Below are positions 11,479 to 23,035 of a stretch of DNA of 64,000 bases, one piece after another. Every line of letters starts with the position of its first letter. Position 1 is the stretch's first letter. Below the pieces are notes generated by a model. The model saw only the letters and a list, made by a program, of their open reading frames with translations. It was not told the DNA's origin and ran no database searches. The translations under genes were made by a program, and so were the position numbers. Source of the DNA: Leptodactylus fallax (lineage: Eukaryota > Chordata > Amphibia > Anura > Leptodactylidae); NCBI GenBank assembly GCA_947044405.1, contig CAMRHE010000359.1:1789001-1853000 (forward strand). Direction: 5' to 3'.

Positions 11479-12098
11479 TGGCATATTTATTATATAAATA
11501 ATTGAAAATACATATGAGTGTGTCAGACTACAGGGTTCCCAAATCATACAGACAAAATGTGAAGAAACTACAAATGGAGGAAACAGATACAAATGGAAAT
11601 AAAAAGAGAATAGGTACCCATGGACAGCAAGTGCACTCAAGCATGTAAATGACATATAAGGAAAAACAGTTCATGAAAGACCGAATTGGAAAGTGGAACG
11701 GCTTGTAATGGCCTTGCTGTGGCATTGTGCTCAAGAATGGACTGAATTCCTTCAAGGATGAAGTACTTCTGCAGTTGAGGCTTACTGGAGTCTGTAGGGA
11801 GAAATTGGGAAATGGCTAACAAGCCTTTCTGGTGTGAGATGTTACTACAGAAAGCTGTTACATCTAGAGTAGCCCACATGTACTGTAGGTGTACAACCAA
11901 ATCTTTTAATTGAGAAGCTAAGGCCAGTGATAAATCTCTGGAGTTGCATATCAATGTACTGGGAACTGGGATAGATTACAGGTGAACAAATTTATGCGCA
12001 AAATAGCCCTGCCTGGTGGATTCAGAACGTCCTTATGTATCTTTGGTAGACGATAAAACAAAGACTCCATGGAGTCCTTAACCGTTAGGAAGAATTTC
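11475..12098 (-). pseudogene. Penelope-like reverse transcriptase fragment (minus strand)
   Basis: Read on the minus strand from 12,098, this gives decayed Penelope-like reverse transcriptase sequence: a 'LPKIHKD' signature, then 'ATLDVTAFCSNISH', corresponding to the RT region with a catalytic Asp. It pairs as an inverted repeat with 12,536-12,990 on the plus strand at perhaps 80 percent identity. After the RT motif it jumps to sequence matching 13,560-13,630, so the RT C-terminal part is deleted. Its downstream end is at 7,670-8,130, on the far side of two Tc1 insertions. It stops at about 12,098, right next to where the plus-strand copy begins. Confidence 0.75.
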
Positions 12099-12179
12099 AA
12101 TAGAAGGATGGAATGTCCTCTCCACCTGGTCCCTCCATTCTAACAACCCCTCACTTCTCTCACCTAATACCCAAATCTA

Positions 12180-13900
12180 CTTTCTACCCCATTCATCATT
12201 AAGGCGGCAATATAGAAACATTTAACTCATTTGTAGTTGCAGAATTCCACCAACTGAAGAAAAATAAATCCAACCACATGAAGGATAATTTGAACCATGG
12301 TGAAAGATTATCCTTCAAATATCTTATGGAAAACCAGGAAATTGTTATAAAAAGGGCCGATAAAAGTAGGTGAGAAGTGATTCAGGAATCCTACATTAAA
12401 GAACCCTAATAAAATACTTTGATACCTTACATTATCTGCTGCTTCAGAATGACCACACCTCAGACTACATTCTCGTGTATCATGATCTTATAGATTGAGC
12501 CTATACTTTGAGTCCTTACTAAAAAAGAGAAACTCTTCCTAACGGTTAAAGACCCCATGCTGTCTTTGTCTTATCTACCAAAGATACATAAGGACTCTCT
12601 CGATCCACCAGGCAGGCCTATTATTTTGCACATAAGTTCGTTGACTTGTAATCTATCCCAGTACATCAATATCCAACTCCAGAGATTTGTCACTGAACTT
12701 GGATCCAATTAAAAAGATTAGGCTGTTGTTCTCTCTGTATGTAGTTGAAAAAAAAAAAAAGATTAGGCTGCTGTTAATAAGGAGACTTGTGGCCACACCT
12801 GGAAATCCACCTACATATGTGCCACTCTAGATGTAATAGTCCTCTATAGTAATATCCCACACCAGAAAGGCTCGTGGACCATTTCCCAGTTTCTCTCTAC
12901 AAACTCCAGTAAGCCTCATCAGCAGAAGGACTTCATCCTAGAAGGAATTCGGTCCATTAATGAGCACAATGCCTTGACAACCTCCTTTTAATATGGAATA
13001 GTCCACCAGATTTTTTTGGATACTTTAGAGACCTCAGAATAATTGGGAACTCTCCTTCAGTGGTTCATTAGCATTAAGTCGAGGTATTCAATTTCTTGTT
13101 TTAACAGCTGATCACAATGATATTATCACCAAAAACATCTTTAAGAAGGTAGATTGCAACAGCCTATTAAACTATAGCAGTCTTCATTATAAGTATAGGA
13201 AAGACAATGTACACTATGGACAATTTTGAAGGATTTCATGTAATCTTTCTAAGGATGTGTATTAAAACCAGAGTGCCACTCTGGCTGAGCGGTTCAGGGA
13301 TATAATATCATGCCAATGGCATGACTCAATCAATGATTCATACCTCAAATGATCTCTTTATCTCTTTCTAAGCAACCAAGAATTTACTTTAGGAGGGCAC
13401 AAAAATTACCTTTCTCCAAGTAGACTGAAAGAGAAACCTCTCAATACAACCCTTACTCTATCATGTGACCGCCCCTCGATATGGGGCAGTTATTGCTGTA
13501 ACTCCCTAGTTGTAAATGTTGCTGCTCAATTGTAGACCGCAGCAAGGCTATTACAAGTCTGTCCACTAGCGAATCTTGTCCAATTCGGTCTTTCATGAAC
13601 TGTTCTTCCTCCTATGTCTTTTAAGTGCTTGAAAGCATGTGCCGTCTACAATATGTGGGAGATACATCCAGATGTCTCAGGGAAAGGATAGATAAGCATG
13701 CCAATGTCATCAATGGCTTTCTCAAACACAGTGTTACGTCATGTGGCAGTCCATCATACATGTGACTTTAGTTATTTCACATTTACTCCCATAGATTTGA
13801 TTTCCCCACAATCATCCGCTGGAGACGTCTAAATAAAGGAGAGATCTACTGGATTTATAAATTAGATACAATAATTCCCTCTGGTTTAAAAGAAACTGTA
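12180..13900 (+). pseudogene. Penelope-like element: RT plus GIY-YIG endonuclease relic
   Basis: A decayed retroelement polyprotein with many stops. Legible parts in order: 'EIVIKRADKS' at about 12,340-12,368 (the ADK motif of Penelope-like elements), 'SYLPKIHKD' at 12,572-12,595, 'PPGRPII', 'TLDVIVLYSNIPH' with Asp codon 12,830-12,832, an RT C-terminal region 'SLLNYSSLHYKY', and a GIY-YIG-type endonuclease with 'LQYVGDTSRCLRERIDKH' at 13,646-13,700 and 'GEIYWIYKLDTIIPSGLKE' at 13,838-13,894. RT with 'LPKIHK' followed by a GIY-YIG nuclease is the hallmark of Penelope-like elements. The RT block with the YxDD-type motif could not be found and is probably deleted. Confidence 0.82.
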
Positions 13901-14473
13901 GAAAGTCTACTAGCTTCTACTCCAGTCTTATGGGGGCACTGATTATTTCTAGTTGTATTATTACCCTCACTATTACTATTAAGCATGAGTGTTTAACATA
14001 TACATTTTTTACCGTCTTTATTTTTTTCTTAAGATCCATCCAGTTATCCCTAATGTTTTAGTTTGTGTAGCTGCCACCTTCCTCCTCATCTCCCAATTCC
14101 ACCCCCCTTTTATTATGGTCCCCATTCATTTATTTTTTGAGGCATTCCTTATTTTGATCCTGTAAACTCATTTGTTAATATCTAGCAAATGGTAGAGCAT
14201 CAGTTTGCCTTACAAGATAGCACAAGCATGGTGAGATTACCCATCTCGGCTCCATGGTTGTGTCACTTCACACATCTAGCACATGTTCTGCTCGAGTCTA
14301 TTCTGTTAGACCCAACAGTGCAGATGCACCCTTACCATCTCCGATTTTCATCAATACGTATATGTATGCCTCAGCCTCTATGGCGCACACGGCATGGGAA
14401 TCATTTTAAGTCACTTCTGGTATTGCTCCCATGCTCCATGTTTATAATTTGAGTATTTTTTCCCTATAATGCA

Positions 14474-14505
14474 CTTAAAGAAGGGGCTGTCCCCCGAAAC
14501 CTGTT
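14474..14505 (+). ncRNA. Decayed hammerhead-like motif in Penelope 3' region
   Basis: GCACTTAAAGAA is followed by the stem GGGG-CTGT-CCCC and then CGAAAC. The stem II and GAAAC parts fit a hammerhead core while the CTGATGA box has decayed. The same GCACTT..AAAG arrangement occurs on the two arms of the inverted repeat at 35,883-35,919 and 36,856-36,890. Confidence 0.3.
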
Positions 14506-14600
14506 TGGGTTTTGCAATTAGACAATAATTCTACGCTTCAATGTAGATTAGCACGCTCTCTTTCTTTTTTGGAGTTATCTCTTCCACCATATTGCAGAGG

Positions 14601-15248
14601 ACTAGTGGAGAGAGTGAAGAGCAGACACCACTTCCGCTCATGTTTGTAGAGTGCTGTAAAGTGTGGATACTGCTTTCTACAATTATTGTGGCTCAATGTT
14701 ATTCTGTGTCTGGAAGAATTCTATTAAGCAAACTAACATGAAAATCTTCTTCTCTTCAGCTGCCACTTTGTCTTCTGTGCCTCATTCAAACCCACAATTA
14801 GGACACCCCATAATACCATCATTCAAGGGTACCATAGCAGGGAGTACCCTGATGAACCCTTTAACATCACGCACATGTGATCCCCTCATTACTGTGCCAC
14901 GTCAGGGCATGTGGGAGGAATTGGTGCAGAGGACCAGAGAAGCAGTGAGTAGCTTCCATCTTGGGCACTTCCACATGTGTCATCTCCACACTATCCCCTG
15001 GGATGATGCACAATTAAAATGGAGGCTGTCTCAGCTACAAAATCCACTTGTGGCTAAGTACAGGATTCTCAATATCTCACATACTCTCCCAGTAATTACT
15101 CTTAGACTTTTTTAGGAGGGGTTATTCATGTACATTTCCCACATCTGGCTCAACCCTATGGCTCTTGCCTGTGCTAAGTAAATTCCCTCTAAATAGTAGA
15201 TAAGACATGATTGATGTTGCTATCTGTTAATGGATGTCTCCTTTTATG
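14601..15248. other. Non-coding stretch
   Basis: A 150-codon open frame (14,663-15,115) shows no recognisable domain, codon bias or splice context, and I treat it as chance. No repeat family was recognised. Confidence 0.4.
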
Positions 15249-15250
15249 TA

Positions 15251-16475
15251 CAGTGGGGGCAAAAAAAGTATTTAGTTAGCCACCAATTGTGCAAGTTCTC
15301 CCACTTAAAAATGATGAGAGGCCTGTAATTGACATCATAGGTAGACCTCAACTATGAGAGACAAAATGAGAAAACAAATCCAGAAAATCACATTGTCTGA
15401 TTTTTAAAGAATTTATTTGCAAATTATGGTGTAAAATAAGTAAGTATTTGGTCACCTACAAACAAGCAAGATTTCTGACTCTCACAGACCTGTAACTAAT
15501 TCTTTAAGAGGCTCCTCTGTCCTCCACTCATTACCTGTAGTAATGGCACCTGTTTGAAATTGTTATCAGTATAAAAGACACCTGTCCATAACCTCAAACA
15601 GTCACCCTCCAAACTCCACTATGGTGAGGACCAAAGAGCTCTGGAAGGACACCAGAAACAAAATTGTTGACCTGCACCAGGCTGGGAAGACTGAATCTGC
15701 AATAGGCAAGCAGATCCCGCAGTGCCAGACGTGTCCCCCTGCTTAAGCCAGTACATATCCGGGCCCGTCTGAAGTTTGCTAGAGAGCATTTGGATGTCCC
15801 AGAAGAGTACTGTGAGAATGTCATATGGTCAGATGAAACCAAAGTAGAACTGTTTGGTAGAAACACAACGCGTCGTGTTTGGAGGAGAGTGAATGCTGAG
15901 TTGCATCCGAAGAACACCATACCTACTGTGAAGCATGGGGGTGGCAACATCATGCTTTGGGGCTCTTACTCTGCAAAGGCACCAGGATGACTGATCCGTG
16001 TACATGAACGAATGAATGGGGCCATGTATTGTGAGATTTTGAGTGCAAACCTCCTTCCATCAGCAACCCCATAGAAAACCTTTGGAGGGAGTTGAAAGTC
16101 CGTATTGCCCAGCGACAGCCCCAAAACATTACTGCTCTAGAGGAGATCTGCATGGAGAAATGGTCCAACATACCAGCAACAGTGTGTGCCAACTTTGTGA
16201 AGACTTACAGAAAACGTTTGACCTCTGTCATTGCTAACAAAGGATATATAACAAAGTATTGAGATGAACTTTTGTTATTGACCAAATACTTATTTTCCAC
16301 CATAATTTGCAAATAAATTCTTTAAAAATCAGACAGTGATTTTCTGGATTTGTTTTCTCATTTTGTCTCTCATAGTTGAGGTCTACCTATGATGACAATT
16401 ACAGGCCGGCCATATCTTTTTAAGTGGGAGAACTTGCACAATTGGTGGCTGACTAAATACTTTTTTTCCCCACTG
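15251..16475 (+). mobile_element. Tc1-like DNA transposon (copy c), internally deleted
   Basis: Flanked by TA on both sides. The ends read CAGTGGGGGCAAAAAAAGTA and its inverse. Inverted arms (containing 'ttagccaccaattgtgcaagttctcccact') are the same family as the element at 29,250-30,643, though in opposite orientation. At 1,225 bp it is shorter than an autonomous Tc1 because of two deletions within the transposase. Confidence 0.9.
15621..16262 (+). pseudogene. Tc1 transposase with two large deletions
   Basis: Starts [31 protein letters not shown] and then breaks into unrelated sequence and a stop: the rest of the DNA-binding region is deleted (about residues 32-130 of the family). The catalytic domain resumes with 'HLDVPEEYCENVIWSDETKVELFG' and 'KHGGGNIMLWG'; a TGA follows near 15,988. 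A second deletion near 16,066 removes the segment holding the second catalytic Asp and joins directly to '[12 protein letters not shown]'. The tail is readable to the stop at 16,260-16,262. Non-functional. Confidence 0.9.
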
Positions 16476-16479
16476 TATA

Positions 16480-17641
16480 TCAGGATTCTCCTTTCTGCAG
16501 ACTTGCGTAGGCATGATATGGCCTGTTTTTGGGGTTCACTTAGATGATCTGAAATTCATCTATAACTTTGTAACCAAACTAAATGGCTCAATACTAACTA
16601 TCTCCAACTGAACTGAACTAAAAACTAAACTCACGAGAGAGAGCTTTATATATAAGCTAATCTCCTACCAATCTTGTACAAAGTGCTGAAGATATACTAC
16701 TCCTGCTCACAGATGTTAAACTGCCTGAATGATACAATCCTATTTAAAGCCACAGTAGTAAATATCATCATCATCATCATCAAATATAAATACAGATGAT
16801 AGTGCCTAGGTAATGTTCCAGCTGAATGCAACATATGTTCTTTACTTACAATCAAAATCTTATATAAAAACAAAGAGCACTTTATTTTTTTGCATCCAGT
16901 GGAGTAAGGCATTTAAACATGTGACAGTATTTTTAGTACCTGAAAATATTGTGTTAATCTACTTTAAGTAGTTATTAGATGTAAATACCAATAACTTCAA
17001 CTTTGTTAAACACACAACATAATATTTTCAAGAAACTCGCGACTCTAATCTCAGAAAATTCTATTTATATGCAAATGATGTGCACTCGAGTAGATTTGTA
17101 CATATATTGCAGAAGGCTAATTTACAGATTACATATTTCAATGCAAGAAACTGTTTATTCGGGTGTTTTTCAATAAATTAGGGAGGGAAAAGTGGTAGGA
17201 AATAAAACATTTGCCTTAGTGAGTTATTCAGAATTATATGTAAAATTCACCTGCACACTGATGTTCTTATGTCTATTCAGAATGTATAGATTCCAGAATG
17301 AAAAATATTGTGCTATACATTCAATTTGTGAACATCTTAAATTTTATTTTGTGTGGGTCTTTTTGTGTTTTGGAATTTTACTTTAGTATGCTTTTATATC
17401 ATATTTTCATTCTGTATTTTTTGAGATTGTAAACAATTAAATAAGAGCTTTCAGTGCTGAAAAGATTTAACCCCTATTTTTTACATTATATAAATCCAGG
17501 GTTGCCATGAAGAATTTCGGGACCACATACGAGCTCATCTGAGCCATTTAGCTATTACTATGAATATTGGGCCAGATTTATTAAAACTGGTATTATGAAT
17601 GCCAATACATGAATATCAGGGTAGCATCGCTATAGTGTCAT
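16480..17641. other. Non-coding, AT-rich
   Basis: No gene or clearly bounded repeat. A short (ATC)n run lies near 16,767-16,782. Confidence 0.4.
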
Positions 17642-18097
17642 TTAAAGAGGACCTTTAACCACTTCCACCAAATTCTTAGCTTCCGTTAATAGGCGCCGGT
17701 CCACTGATTCCAGCGCAGCTGGAATTTTTTCTCTAGCCTGCAACAAGCACAGTTAGTTTTGGTGCCTGATGTGCTATTTTAAGCTCTATAATGTCAGAAG
17801 GACAGTGTCAGACCAGTTCGCATGATTCAGAGCTCCAATCAGAGGCAGCCCGTGTCAGAGCTCAGAATCACACCCCTTGTCTGCTCCTGCCTGACACCGC
17901 CCTCCTGACAGTACAGAGCCTAAATGGCATATTAGATACTAAAACTAACAGCACTGATTGCTTGGGAAAGGTGGCTCTAGAGAATAAATTCCAAGTGTGC
18001 CAGAATCAGTGGAGCAGTGTATATTAACAGATGCTAAGAACTTAAATTTGTTGGAGTTGGCGAAAGAATTGGACTTGTGGTGAAAGATACTCTTTAA
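17642..18097. mobile_element. TTAA-flanked MITE, AAAGAGGACCTTT ends (copy 1)
   Basis: Begins TTAAAGAGGACCTTTAACCAC and ends with GGTGAAAGATACTCTTTAA. The interior is strongly similar to 56,796-57,220 (shared blocks 'aacaagcacagttagtttt', 'gagctccaatcagaggcagcc', 'cctgacaccgccc'), which fixes the borders at TTAA. TTAA duplications are known for piggyBac and Kolobok superfamilies; which one is not decided. Non-coding. Confidence 0.75.
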
Positions 18098-19229
18098 GAC
18101 CTATACACATGTACATGAATAGGCATTTTGGAGAAAGATGTAACTGGTTAACCATAAATCACTGTAAAATTTGATTTACTTTTTAAGGCAACACATAAAA
18201 ATATTTCTTTATTTTATGACACTGCTGCTTCACTGTAAATACTATCTATACTATCTGAGAACAGCACTTACTCAGTGTCCAGTATATTGCACGATATGGG
18301 TGCTGTGTGCACTGTTTATCTTGGAAACATTTGACTTTTTGTGCAAGCAAAGGAGGTAAAAAACCTGATTCGACCCAAATATCCTAACTTGTGTTTTTTT
18401 TTGTTTTTGTTTTTTTACGAAACCAAACTAATGTAGATTTGTTTCAGGAGGACTAAAATGGCTGATGTATCTCTTTAGACTCCAGATTATAATAGGTGTA
18501 GGCATATGGGAGGTGAAAAAAATTAAAAAAACTGATTCATACTCTCCTTCCCTTACTACTTTTGGTCTCCTTGCTCGCGGTCAACACTGAAGCCTGTGAT
18601 TGGGTCTCAGCGGTGACATTAGAAAGCTGAGTGTCCTATTCACAGGTCTCAGCAGTGACCTCAGGCCTGTGACATCACAGAAGAGCGTCGAAAAATCACC
18701 AGGATAGCATCAGATGTGGCAAGGAGGCCCAAAAGAGGTAAGGGAGGGTGAGAATGAATTAATGTATGTTTGTTTTATTATTACTTCGACATACCTTTGG
18801 ATGTGTTTGCCTTAGAGAGCTAGAAAATAGATAGATGAGTTTCTAGTAGCCCTGAGAGAGGAATCAGTTGCAAAGTTTTCTAACTTTTTAGCAGCTGTCT
18901 TCATATTTGATCTATAGCTCCCACTAGAGTAATATGATATATTTTTCATATGTGGACATATTTGATTTATTACAAAGAAATTAGAATTTTTTTTATGTTT
19001 ACTGGTATTTTCTCTTAGAAATTGCTTTATATTTTATAATACTCAATATATCACTGTCAGCAATCAAAGCAGTCACCAAGTGAAATGAATCTAAAAACCG
19101 CAAGAAAAAAATTGCTGCCACTCATGAAAAGCAAAAATATATTTGTTTTAAAAAAGGCAACAAAAACTAGTCAATACAGTAAGTATTTTAGGGATACAAG
19201 ATCTCCAACTATAGTCATATTTGTTAATC
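18098..19229. other. Non-coding with a decayed hAT-interior fragment
   Basis: No gene. At about 18,535-18,770 it carries 'gcctgtgattgggtctcagcggtgac', wording also found inside the hAT elements near 55,550-55,640, so a relic of that interior is present. The rest is unassigned AT-rich sequence. Confidence 0.4.
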
Positions 19230-19237
19230 TTATTTAC

Positions 19238-19575
19238 CAGGGCTGTGGAGTCGGTACGCCAAAGCCCCGACTCTGACTCTGACTCCGACTCCGACTTGCT
19301 TACTCCAGATAATGGTGCTAAACCTTATAGGTTCACTCAGAACTCAGTCCCATCATTATATGAGGAATTAGAACAGACCTTTACAGGACATTTCATCATT
19401 TTCAACATTTCATCATTTTCCCAAATTCTTATGAAAATGTATTTAGCACATACTGCATTGTACTACTAACTGTACCAATTTATTATAGATTTTGGGAGTT
19501 GGAGTCGGTCCATTTTATACCGACTCCGACTCCGACTCCACCAAAATAGGCACCGACTCCGACTCCACAGCCCTG
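19238..19575. mobile_element. Short hAT MITE with CAGGGCTGTGGAGTCGG ends
   Basis: A 338-bp element with ends CAGGGCTGTGGAGTCGG and CCGACTCCACAGCCCTG and a perfect 8-bp target duplication TTATTTAC at 19,230-19,237 and 19,576-19,583. Subterminal (GACTCC)n-like repeats lie inside both ends. The 8-bp duplication and CAG..CTG ends assign it to the hAT superfamily. The apparent Ser-Asp-rich open frames are translations of the GACTCC repeat and not a gene. Confidence 0.95.
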
Positions 19576-19583
19576 TTATTTAC

Positions 19584-20649
19584 GCAAACACCTTTGTCAA
19601 TAATTGTGAAGATTTTGAACATATGTTATTGTGAAGTGTTTATTCCCTAGTATTTTTGTCATATTTAATGATTTTATACTGCTTTGCTCACCAGTTTTAA
19701 TGCCGTTGTGCACAGATGCAAGATGAGGTTCTGTCCTCTTAATAGTTTGGGTGCATTGCGGGAGGTCCTATGCTCCAGAATCAAAGTCTACACTTGCTCT
19801 GGACTGGTGTAAGCTTCATGTATAACTTGCACCTGTTTTCTGGCATGAAAGAAAATACATTTGTTGGGCTGAGATGTCCCCTTCCAGGCTCACCTTTATC
19901 CTGCCCTGCTCTGACATTTTTTTTTCAAAAGAATTGTAACTAAGGCACAAAAAAAAAAAAAAAAAAAAAAGTCTCCGGGTGCGCAACAAATATTTTTTTT
20001 TTCATACCTTGCACACTAAAAAACTGGCGTACAATTGGCTCCTAATGTGTTTATAACTAATATTTCCAAAACACAACCCCATTAAACTTAAATTGAATTT
20101 CCCATGTCCGTTGCTCACCAGCTTGCCTGATCTCTCTTCTTCTCACTTCCTGTATTCTTCAAAAAGCTGGTGGCCGAGCTTTGACTGTTCTGATGGACAG
20201 GACACTATAAAGTACCTCAGTAGCTATAGACATTGCCTTTACCATGAAAGATTATTTATTATGAATAATCAAAATCTAATATAAATGCAGATCAAATAAT
20301 ATGCACAGTAATGCAGCATTTCTTAAGCAATGTATTTAGGAAAACTCTTGAATTTACATAAGCTAGCAGTTTAGATAAGGTCCATGAGATGGGAATACCT
20401 ATTAAAAAAACAGCCTGAAGGAGTCTTCTTGTTTTTGACATTGCATATCTGCAAAGTATGCTTTAAATGTCTGATTCCTCCTACAACCCTCAGCTTATAA
20501 GGGAATTGGAGTTTCCTCAACTGTTTTCACCAAAGTGGCCATCTTTATAGAAGCAAATAGTTATTTGGATACCAGTGTTCCCTTTCAAGGAAAACTGTCA
20601 CTATGAAAATGAAGTCAAATCTGTAGGCATCATGTTATAGAGCAGAAGG
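19584..20649. other. Non-coding stretch
   Basis: No gene seen; a poly-A run lies at 19,950-19,970. No bounded repeat recognised. Confidence 0.4.
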
Positions 20650-20657
20650 AGCTGAGC

Positions 20658-21048
20658 CAGTGGTGAACCTAACCTCTTTGCTGCCTGAGGCAGACTATCG
20701 AAAGATGCCCCCCCCCAAAAAAAAAAAATATATATAAAATTGCGTTTACATGCTGTTAGCGTCACACGCTGTTATTGTCGTACAATAAACATACACAAAC
20801 TTATGAAACAGTTTTAAGAATTCTTCTTCCTGTATTACTTCAGTATCAGAAATCAACAACACGGCATTAACAAAGAAAGTAACTTCACACCTCTTCTGCT
20901 TGGTGGATGGACGAGCCCACGTGGCCCCCATTCTCTATAATAGGAGCGCCACAGATAGATGAGTACAGGACTTCGGCTATCTCTGGCACTCCCATTGAAG
21001 TGAATGAGAGCCACGCGGGTTCGTCCATCCACCAAGCGACACACCTAT

Positions 21049-21094
<46 letters not shown>

Positions 21095-23027
21095 CTGCAG
21101 CCAGGCTGGATTTCCACCCAGTGAGGGGAAAAAAACCCAATTCTCAGGCTCAGTGGGGGTCTGACAGACCCCCATCAATCAGGTATTTATCCTCTATCAT
21201 TTAGGTGAATACAGAGCACTATCATTTTGTGACTTACAGGTGACGTCTCTGACTAATCGGTCACATTTCCCTTCTCTTCCCTTTGGACCACCATGACCAC
21301 TTCTTCCAGCTGTGACTTGTCTCTGTAAAGTTTACAACACAGATCTCTTTGGCTCCTCACTTTTCCAGGCATCCAACCCACATTGTCCTCACCTGCACAC
21401 CCTTCCTGCTGTGCCCCTTATTAATAATGCCCCAGGTGTTAACTAATTAAAAGGTTTTCCAGGTCATTAAAAAACTAATCAGTGGGGCTCAAAAACCCAG
21501 GACCCCTACTGATCACCTGTTTGAATGAACTGTGGCACCTGTGTAAGCGACGTGACCGCTTCTTTGTTTACACAGTGTCATTCATCTCATAGCGGCCGTG
21601 TCATTCATCTCATAGCGGCCATGTCATGTAACTACAGCCTCGTCCTATACACGTCTGTGACAAGACTATATTTATATCACACGGTCACTATAAACAGACA
21701 GTGTGTGATATAAACAGGCATCGGCGCCCCTTCATACAGCTGATCAGAGGAGGGGTCCACTGATCTCTTATTGATAATCTGTCCTAAGGATAGAACATCA
21801 ATAAAAATGAGCTGGAAAGACCCTTTAATAAAGCTCAAGTGCCAAAGTGCCACCTTAAAGGGGTTGTCCAGGATAACCACTTTTTTAATATGAGGCTAGG
21901 GAAGGTGCTCCGGTGTCTCCCAGTGCGTTCCAGTCCTGCTGCTCCGGTGTTTTCTTCCCCTCAGCGGTCATGTGTGGTGGGGACTTCCGCCAGAAGAGAA
22001 CACCAGAGCAGCAGAACTAGACTGCGGTTGGATACATCGGAGCACAAGGGACAGGTGAGTAGGTGTTGTGTTTTTTTGTTTTTTTTTTAATACAGTATTA
22101 CACGGTATTATGGTCCACAGCGGCCCCTGCACACAGTATTACATGGTATTATGCCCTGCAGCGGCCCCTGCACACGGTATTATGCCCTGCAGCGGCCCCT
22201 GCACACGGTATTATGCTCCATAGTGGCCCCTGCACACAGTATTATGCCTCATAGTGGTCCCTGCACTTGGTATTATGCTCCATTGTGGCCCCTGCACTCG
22301 GAATTATGCTCTATAGTAGCCCCTGCACACGGTATTATGTCCCATAGTGGCCCCTGCACTCGGTATTCTGCTCCATAGTAACCTACCCCAGAGTATAATG
22401 ATCGGAGACCCAGGTGGTGACAAACATAAAAAACAGTTTTACTTGGGCTCTGGTGCGCTCCCTGCTTTCGGCCATCTTCAATGTCGCACAGACCGGCGTC
22501 GCAACATAATGACGTCGGGCTGGCTCACGTGACGCCTAAGAAGGCCGAAGCTGGCTGGGAGTAGCTCGGATCGCTGGAGAGGTGAGTAACAATGGTTTTT
22601 ATGTTTATCACCTCCCCTGGGTCTCCGATTATTATACTCCGGGGTCTGAAAAGATAAGTAAATAGGCCGTTACCTGCTGGGGATACTCCAGCAGGTTATG
22701 GCCTATTTTTATATATATATAAAAAAGTTATTGTCACCTACCTGCAATCCCATGATGGAGCCGCCGCCTCTTCTTGTCTGCGACATCTGCGTGTCAGTGT
22801 AGGAGGCGCGATGACGTCTTTGTATCGCCGCTTGCGCTGACATGCAGAGGTCTCGTAAACCAGCCCAGGACAGGCCCCGCTCAGCTCTGTTTGTTGTTTT
22901 TTTTTTTTTTTTTTAAAGCGACCTGTCCTGGGCTGGTTTACATCAAATAAATGGTAAAAATGCAGCCCCACAGACAGTGGCGGACAGTGCCGCCTGAAGC
23001 GGCCGCCTCATTAGCGGTGCACCCCTG
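20658..23027 (+). mobile_element. Non-autonomous hAT-like element B (2.37 kb)
   Basis: The ends are CAGTGGTGAACCTAACC and GTGCACCCCTG, and a perfect 8-bp duplication AGCTGAGC flanks it (20,650-20,657 and 23,028-23,035). It is the same family as element A at 3,547-5,082, inverted. Inside are a (TA)n run at 21,059-21,092, a TTAA/AAAGGGGTTGTCCAGG segment near 21,856, a 31-bp minisatellite (22,110-22,385), a 'cctgctggggatactccagcagg' hairpin near 22,675 and a second stem near 22,855-22,942 around a poly-T loop. No transposase frame. Confidence 0.92.
22110..22385. repeat. 31-bp minisatellite (array 2)
   Basis: About nine units of a 31-bp repeat with core GGTATTATGCTCCATAGTGG and CCCCTGCACAC, the reverse orientation of array 1. 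Open frames here read repeating 'CTRYYAL/HSGP' peptides that are a by-product of the array. Confidence 0.9.
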
Positions 23028-23035
23028 AGCTGAGC

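Larger units (their letters stand above)
12100..14600 (+). mobile_element. Penelope-like retroelement, plus-strand copy
   Basis: Whole element inferred from the coding relic (12,180-13,900) and a 3' non-coding region to about 14,600 shared with the inverted copy at 7,670-8,130. The 3' region contains a hairpin followed by GAAAC at 14,474-14,500 that resembles a decayed hammerhead ribozyme. The left end meets an inverted 5'-truncated copy. Boundaries are approximate because no target duplication was resolved. Confidence 0.72.

Noticed and set aside
14663..15115. 150-codon open frame as a gene
   Set aside because: There is no recognisable domain, and no splice, promoter or polyadenylation context; its length is compatible with chance in this composition range.
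19221..19469. Acidic Ser-Asp repeat protein
   Set aside because: SDSDSD comes from (GACTCC)n in the subterminal part of a hAT MITE with a perfect 8-bp duplication.
22063..22378. Open frames with repeated 'HSGPCTQYYA'-like peptides
   Set aside because: They are translations of the 31-bp minisatellite. 31 is not a multiple of three, so the peptide changes every unit and nothing else supports a gene.
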